Source: Rhodospirillaceae bacterium (GTDB lineage: Bacteria > Pseudomonadota > Alphaproteobacteria > SHVZ01). From it: DNA of 64,000 nucleotides. Shown here piece after piece: positions 60,460 through 64,000 of this stretch. The translations under genes and the position numbers were made by a program. Every line of letters starts with the position of its first letter. Positions within the stretch are counted from its first letter, which is position 1. The notes beneath the pieces are model-generated. The model was not told the DNA's origin. It saw only the letters and a program-made list of their open reading frames with translations, and did no database searches. The stretch is from positions 1 to 64,000 of the forward strand of contig JAEULB010000049.1 of NCBI GenBank assembly GCA_016792585.1, written 5' to 3'.

Positions 60460-61401
60460 GTGGAACAGCGCACGTTGGGCAGGTCCGGCTTGCTGGTGTC
60501 GGTCGTCGGCCTCGGCTGCAACAATTTCGGCGGCCGCACCGATTTCGAAGGCTCGAAGGCCGTCATCCACAAGGCCCTCGATCTCGGCATCACGCTCCTC
60601 GACACCGCCGACATCTACGCCAACAAGGGCGGCTCCGAGAACGTCATCGGCCAGGTGCTGGGCGACCGGCGCAAGGACATCGTTCTCGCGACCAAGTTCT
60701 GCGGGCCGATGGACGATGCCGGCAAGCTCAAGGGCGCGTCCCGGCGCTACATCATGACCGCGGTCGAGGCGAGCCTGAAGCGGATGAAGACCGACTGGAT
60801 CGACCTCTACCAGGTCCACATGGTCGATCCGTTGACGCCGATGGAGGAGACGCTCCGCGCCCTCGACGACCTCGTGACCCAGGGCAAGGTCCGCTACCTC
60901 GGCCTCTCCAACCACAAGGCCTGGCAGGTGGTCGAGTCCGAATGGATCGCGCGCCGCGACGGCCTCGAGCGCTTCGTCTCGTGCCAGGACGAGTACAGCC
61001 TGATCGTGCGCGACGCCGAGAAGGAGCTGATCCCGGCGATGAACGCGTACGGCATCGGCCTCCTGCCCTACTTCCCGCTCGCGAGCGGCATGCTGACCGG
61101 CAAGTACAAGCGCAACGCCCCGATGCCGGAGAAGTCGCGGCTCAGCTACATGCAGCCGCTGGCCGACCGCTACATGACCGACGCCAACTGGCAGATCGTC
61201 GAGAAGCTCACCGACTTCGCCGCCAGGCGCGGCAAGAGCATCCTCGAACTCGCCTTCAGCTGGCTTGCCTGCAAGCAGCCGACCGCGAGCGTGATCGCCG
61301 GCGCCACCAGGCCGGAGCAGCTCGAGCAGAACGTCGTCGCCGCCGGCTGGAAGCTTACGCCGGACGAGATGGCCGAGATCGACAAGCTGTCCGGGCGCTG
61401 A
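60460..61401 (+). CDS. Aldo/keto reductase
   Basis: NADPH-dependent oxidoreductase of the AKR superfamily, 313 residues. The GTG at 60460 is preferred because VEQRTLGRSGLLVS is the normal family start; a TTG at 60418 would add 14 residues of non-conserved sequence. Catalytic residues are visible: Asp and Tyr in LLDTADIYANKGGSE, Lys in LATKFCG and His in YQVHMVDPLTP, plus the cofactor motif VIAGATRPEQLEQN. Divergent from the GGT gene and 9 bp upstream of the diguanylate cyclase gene. Substrate unknown. Confidence 0.9.
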   Translation: MEQRTLGRSGLLVSVVGLGCNNFGGRTDFEGSKAVIHKALDLGITLLDTADIYANKGGSENVIGQVLGDRRKDIVLATKFCGPMDDAGKLKGASRRYIMTAVEASLKRMKTDWIDLYQVHMVDPLTPMEETLRALDDLVTQGKVRYLGLSNHKAWQVVESEWIARRDGLERFVSCQDEYSLIVRDAEKELIPAMNAYGIGLLPYFPLASGMLTGKYKRNAPMPEKSRLSYMQPLADRYMTDANWQIVEKLTDFAARRGKSILELAFSWLACKQPTASVIAGATRPEQLEQNVVAAGWKLTPDEMAEIDKLSGR

Positions 61402-61410
61402 CCGCCGCCG

Positions 61411-62871
61411 ATGTTCTCTTCGTCGAGCCTTCCCAGCCGCGGCCGCCTGATCGTCCTGATCGGCGGCATCCTGCTGCTGGGCTTCCTCACCACCAACCTG
61501 ATCAGCTTCCGTGTCTCGACCGCGGCGCTGAAGGCGACGATCCTCCAGAACGAGCTGCCGCTCACCTCTTCCAACATCTACGCCGAGATCCAGACCGACC
61601 TGCTCAGGCCGATCTTCGTCTCGTCCCTGATGTCGAACGACACCTTCGTCAAGGACTGGCTGATCAACGGCGAGCAGGATCCGGGGCAGGTCACCCGCTA
61701 TCTGGATGAGATCCGCGCCAAGTACGACGTCTTCACCGCTTTCCTGATCTCCGACCGCACCAAGCAATACTACCACTTCAGCGGGCCGACCAAGGCCATC
61801 AAGGCCGGCGAGCCGAACGACGACTGGTTCTTCCGCGTCGCCGAGATGAAGCAGCCATATGAGGTCAACATCGACTTCAACATGGCGCAGAACATGGAGA
61901 TCACGATCTTCATCAACTACCGCGTCCTGGACTATCAGGGCCGGTTCATCGGCGCGACCGGCGTCGGCCTCAAGCTCGACACGGTCACGCGCATCCTCTC
62001 GCACTACAGGACCAGCTATCAGCGCGGCATCTACTTCCTCGATGGCGACGGCAACATCACCGTGCGCTCCGACGGCGCGGTGATCCAGGAAGCCAACATC
62101 AAGACCGCGCCGGGTATCTCCACGATCGCCGCCGAGATCCTCAGGAAGCCCGACGGCTACTTCGAATACGTGCGCGACGGCGAGACCATGCTGCTGACCA
62201 GCCGGTTCATCCCCGATCTCGGCTGGCGGGTGATCGTCGAGCAGCGGGAGTCCGAGGCGCTGTCGGCGCTGTGGCGGAGCTTCGTCACCAACCTCGCGAT
62301 CGGCATTGTCATCATCCTGCTCACCATCGGGACGATCGCCTACGCGATCAACCTCTACCAGACCCGGCTGGAAGACATGGCGGTGACCGACAAGCTGACC
62401 GGCATCGGCAACCGACAGCTCCTCGACATCGCGCTCGACCAGACGCTCAAGCTCAGGAGGCGCGTGCCGCTGCCGATGTCGGTGCTGCTGATCGACATCG
62501 ACCGCTTCAAGACCATCAACGACACCCGCGGGCACCTGAAAGGCGACGAGGCGATCCGCAGCGTCGCCCAGATCCTGAAGGACCGCGTGCGCGAGTCCGA
62601 CCTTCTGGCCCGCTGGGGCGGCGAGGAGTTCATCCTGCTCGCCCACAACTGCCGCCTGCCCCATGCGCAGGAACTGGCGGAGTCGCTGAGGGAAGCGGTC
62701 GCCTCGGCGCCCATCCTGACGCCGGACGACGGGCTCCGCGTCACCGTCAGCTGCGGCGTCGCCGAGTGCTCGGACGACGACGATGCCGAGACCCTGGTCG
62801 GCCGCGCCGACCGTGCGCTCTACCGCGCCAAGGAAGAAGGCCGCAACCGGGTCGTCATCGAGATCGCCTGA
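61411..62871 (+). CDS. Membrane diguanylate cyclase with extracytoplasmic sensor domain
   Basis: Makes the second messenger c-di-GMP in response to an external signal. The 486-residue protein has a first membrane helix (about 14-34), a periplasmic dCache-like domain (about 38-285, with FRVAEMKQPYEVN and GATGVGLKLD), a second helix (about 290-312) and a C-terminal GGDEF domain. The active site is GGEEF (403-407). An I-site RESD (394-397) lies five residues before it, so product inhibition is expected. It starts 9 bp after the aldo/keto reductase, likely co-transcribed. Confidence 0.95.
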   Translation: MFSSSSLPSRGRLIVLIGGILLLGFLTTNLISFRVSTAALKATILQNELPLTSSNIYAEIQTDLLRPIFVSSLMSNDTFVKDWLINGEQDPGQVTRYLDEIRAKYDVFTAFLISDRTKQYYHFSGPTKAIKAGEPNDDWFFRVAEMKQPYEVNIDFNMAQNMEITIFINYRVLDYQGRFIGATGVGLKLDTVTRILSHYRTSYQRGIYFLDGDGNITVRSDGAVIQEANIKTAPGISTIAAEILRKPDGYFEYVRDGETMLLTSRFIPDLGWRVIVEQRESEALSALWRSFVTNLAIGIVIILLTIGTIAYAINLYQTRLEDMAVTDKLTGIGNRQLLDIALDQTLKLRRRVPLPMSVLLIDIDRFKTINDTRGHLKGDEAIRSVAQILKDRVRESDLLARWGGEEFILLAHNCRLPHAQELAESLREAVASAPILTPDDGLRVTVSCGVAECSDDDDAETLVGRADRALYRAKEEGRNRVVIEIA

Positions 62872-62890
62872 CGGCTAGCCGACCCGCTCT

Positions 62891-64000
62891 TCAACCGCCA
62901 TGGCCGCTCACCTGCTGGGCGGCGTTCCTCTCCAGCTTCACGAACATCAGTCCCGAGACCAGCGTCACCGCGCCGACCGCGAGGAAGGCCGGCCAGAAAT
63001 CCGACGCCGACAGCTGCTCTGTGCCGCGCGCCGCCAGCGTCAGGTGCAGCGCCGAGGCGCCGAGCGCGACGCCGAGGCTCTGAGCCACCTGCTGCGCGGT
63101 GCCCGAGACGCTGGTCGCCTGACTCAGGTCCTCCGGCTTCATGTCGGCGAAGGCGAGCGCGTTGAGGGACGTGAACTGCAGCGAGCGGAAGAAGCCGCTG
63201 GCGAGCAGGATGGCGAGGATCAGCACCTCCGAGCTCTCGGGCCGGAAGATACCGTAAAGGCTGGTCAGAACCGCGGCGATCACGCCGTTGCCGATCAGCA
63301 CAGCACGGAAGCCGAAGGCACGGATGATTCCGCGGGCGGTGAACTTCATCGCGAAGGCGCCGACCGCACTGATGAAGGTGAGCAGGCCTGCGGCGAAGGC
63401 GGACTTGCCGAATCCCACCTGCAGCATCAACGGCAGCAGCAGCGGGAGCGCGCCGGCGCCGACGCGGAAGACCGATCCGCCGAATACCGAGAGTCCGAAG
63501 GTCGGAATGCGCAGCAGGCGGAGCTGGAGGATCGGCCGCTCGCGCCGCCCGGCATGAACCAGGTAGATCGCGCCAGCCACGGCACCGACGGCCAGCAGCG
63601 CTACGCCGGCGAGCGGCTTGTCGTCGGCGTGCGTGGACAGCTCGACGCCCATAACCAGCCCCGACAGCGCGACCGCGCAGAGCAGGAATCCGACGACGTC
63701 GAGCGGTGGTGGCGGCGGGACCGGATCCTGCGGGATCTTGAGCGTGACCAGGACGAATCCCAGCAGGCCGACCGGCACGTTGAGGAAGAAGATCCAGCGC
63801 CAGTCAGCGTATGTCGCAATGAAGCCGCCGATCGGCGGACCGACGATCGGGCCGATCATCGCCGGCATGGTGACGTAGGTGAGCGCCTGGATCAGCTCCG
63901 CCTTGGTGCAGTTGCGGAGCAGGACGAGCCGGCCGACCGGCATCATCATCGCCCCGGCGATACCCTGGACGAAACGCGAGACCGCCAGCGTCGGCAGGTT
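62891..64000 (-). CDS. DHA2-family MFS drug/proton exporter (EmrB/QacA type), 5' part beyond window
   Basis: C-terminal 369 residues of a 14-helix major facilitator exporter; the gene continues past the right edge. The visible part opens NLPTLAVSRFVQGIAGAMMM, followed by the DHA2 signature GPPIGGFIATYADWRWIFFLNVPVG, and further membrane helices to the end GHGG. Motif C (here GPIVGPPIGG) is typical of drug/proton antiporters. The stop lies about 20 bp from the convergent diguanylate cyclase stop. Substrates cannot be predicted. Confidence 0.92.
   Translation of the reverse strand, partial: NLPTLAVSRFVQGIAGAMMMPVGRLVLLRNCTKAELIQALTYVTMPAMIGPIVGPPIGGFIATYADWRWIFFLNVPVGLLGFVLVTLKIPQDPVPPPPPLDVVGFLLCAVALSGLVMGVELSTHADDKPLAGVALLAVGAVAGAIYLVHAGRRERPILQLRLLRIPTFGLSVFGGSVFRVGAGALPLLLPLMLQVGFGKSAFAAGLLTFISAVGAFAMKFTARGIIRAFGFRAVLIGNGVIAAVLTSLYGIFRPESSEVLILAILLASGFFRSLQFTSLNALAFADMKPEDLSQATSVSGTAQQVAQSLGVALGASALHLTLAARGTEQLSASDFWPAFLAVGAVTLVSGLMFVKLERNAAQQVSGHGG

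Noticed and set aside
60343-62664. A 773-codon minus-strand open frame opposite the aldo/keto reductase and diguanylate cyclase
   Set aside because: Antisense to two well-supported genes with intact catalytic motifs; low-complexity composition and no domain.

Overview
The window is high-GC, densely coded DNA with no rRNA, no transposase, no phage genes, no CRISPR array and no gene-free stretch longer than 300 bases. The gene order rsmB-guaB-rlmE-ppx, the wealth of ABC uptake systems, twin-arginine exported redox proteins, amidases and gamma-glutamyltransferases, and frequent GTG/TTG starts with ATGA/GTGA stop-start overlaps suggest a free-living, metabolically versatile alphaproteobacterium (Rhodospirillales/Hyphomicrobiales-like). 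That placement is an inference from gene content, not from a marker phylogeny.

Layout. 1-3517 (minus): housekeeping block with a Ppx/GppA phosphatase, rlmE, guaB and the start of rsmB. 3625-5511: a NagB-like sugar isomerase/deaminase facing a BtuF-like binding protein (probable CTG start) coupled to msrB. 5604-8984 (plus): a complete polar amino acid ABC transporter (ATPase, binding protein, two permeases) with a large palindromic element between binding protein and permeases. 8989-13398: the large-subunit catalase katE, two tiny lipoproteins and a D,D-carboxypeptidase. 13524-18227 (plus): a Tat-exported molybdenum hydroxylase of the IorAB type followed by soxX, soxY, soxZ and soxA, with no soxB or soxCD; SoxY has an unusual C-terminus. 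This is the most unusual cluster in the window.

18232-30568: an SDR epimerase; two amidases with a small membrane protein between them; then a seven-gene minus-strand operon (DapA-family lyase, amino acid ABC transporter, heterotrimeric FAD/[2Fe-2S] amine dehydrogenase of the HcnABC / opine oxidase / D-hydroxyproline dehydrogenase type), a divergent second DapA-family gene, a tRNA-Gln(CTG) and an unknown gene. 30645-42165: a Kef-type antiporter, a dipeptide-type binding protein with two M81-family hydrolases, a gamma-glutamyltransferase followed by ppa, a LysE exporter, a PfkB kinase, and a third amidase.

42230-54618: an isochorismatase-family hydrolase and a dimethylformamidase-large-subunit-like protein, then a long minus-strand operon holding a dipeptide-type ABC transporter (binding protein, two permeases, two ATPases), a SelA-like PLP enzyme, a third M81 protein and a COG3964-type amidohydrolase. 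A divergent GntR/FadR regulator (54746) sits beside two TTGTC-N-GACAA palindromes that are its likely operators. 55481-64000: an alpha-hydroxy acid oxidase, an RraA-family protein and a threonine-synthase-like PLP enzyme, a second gamma-glutamyltransferase, an aldo/keto reductase, a membrane diguanylate cyclase, and a DHA2-type MFS exporter cut by the window end. The accessory part reads as a scavenging region for amino acids, amides, peptides and modified amino acids.
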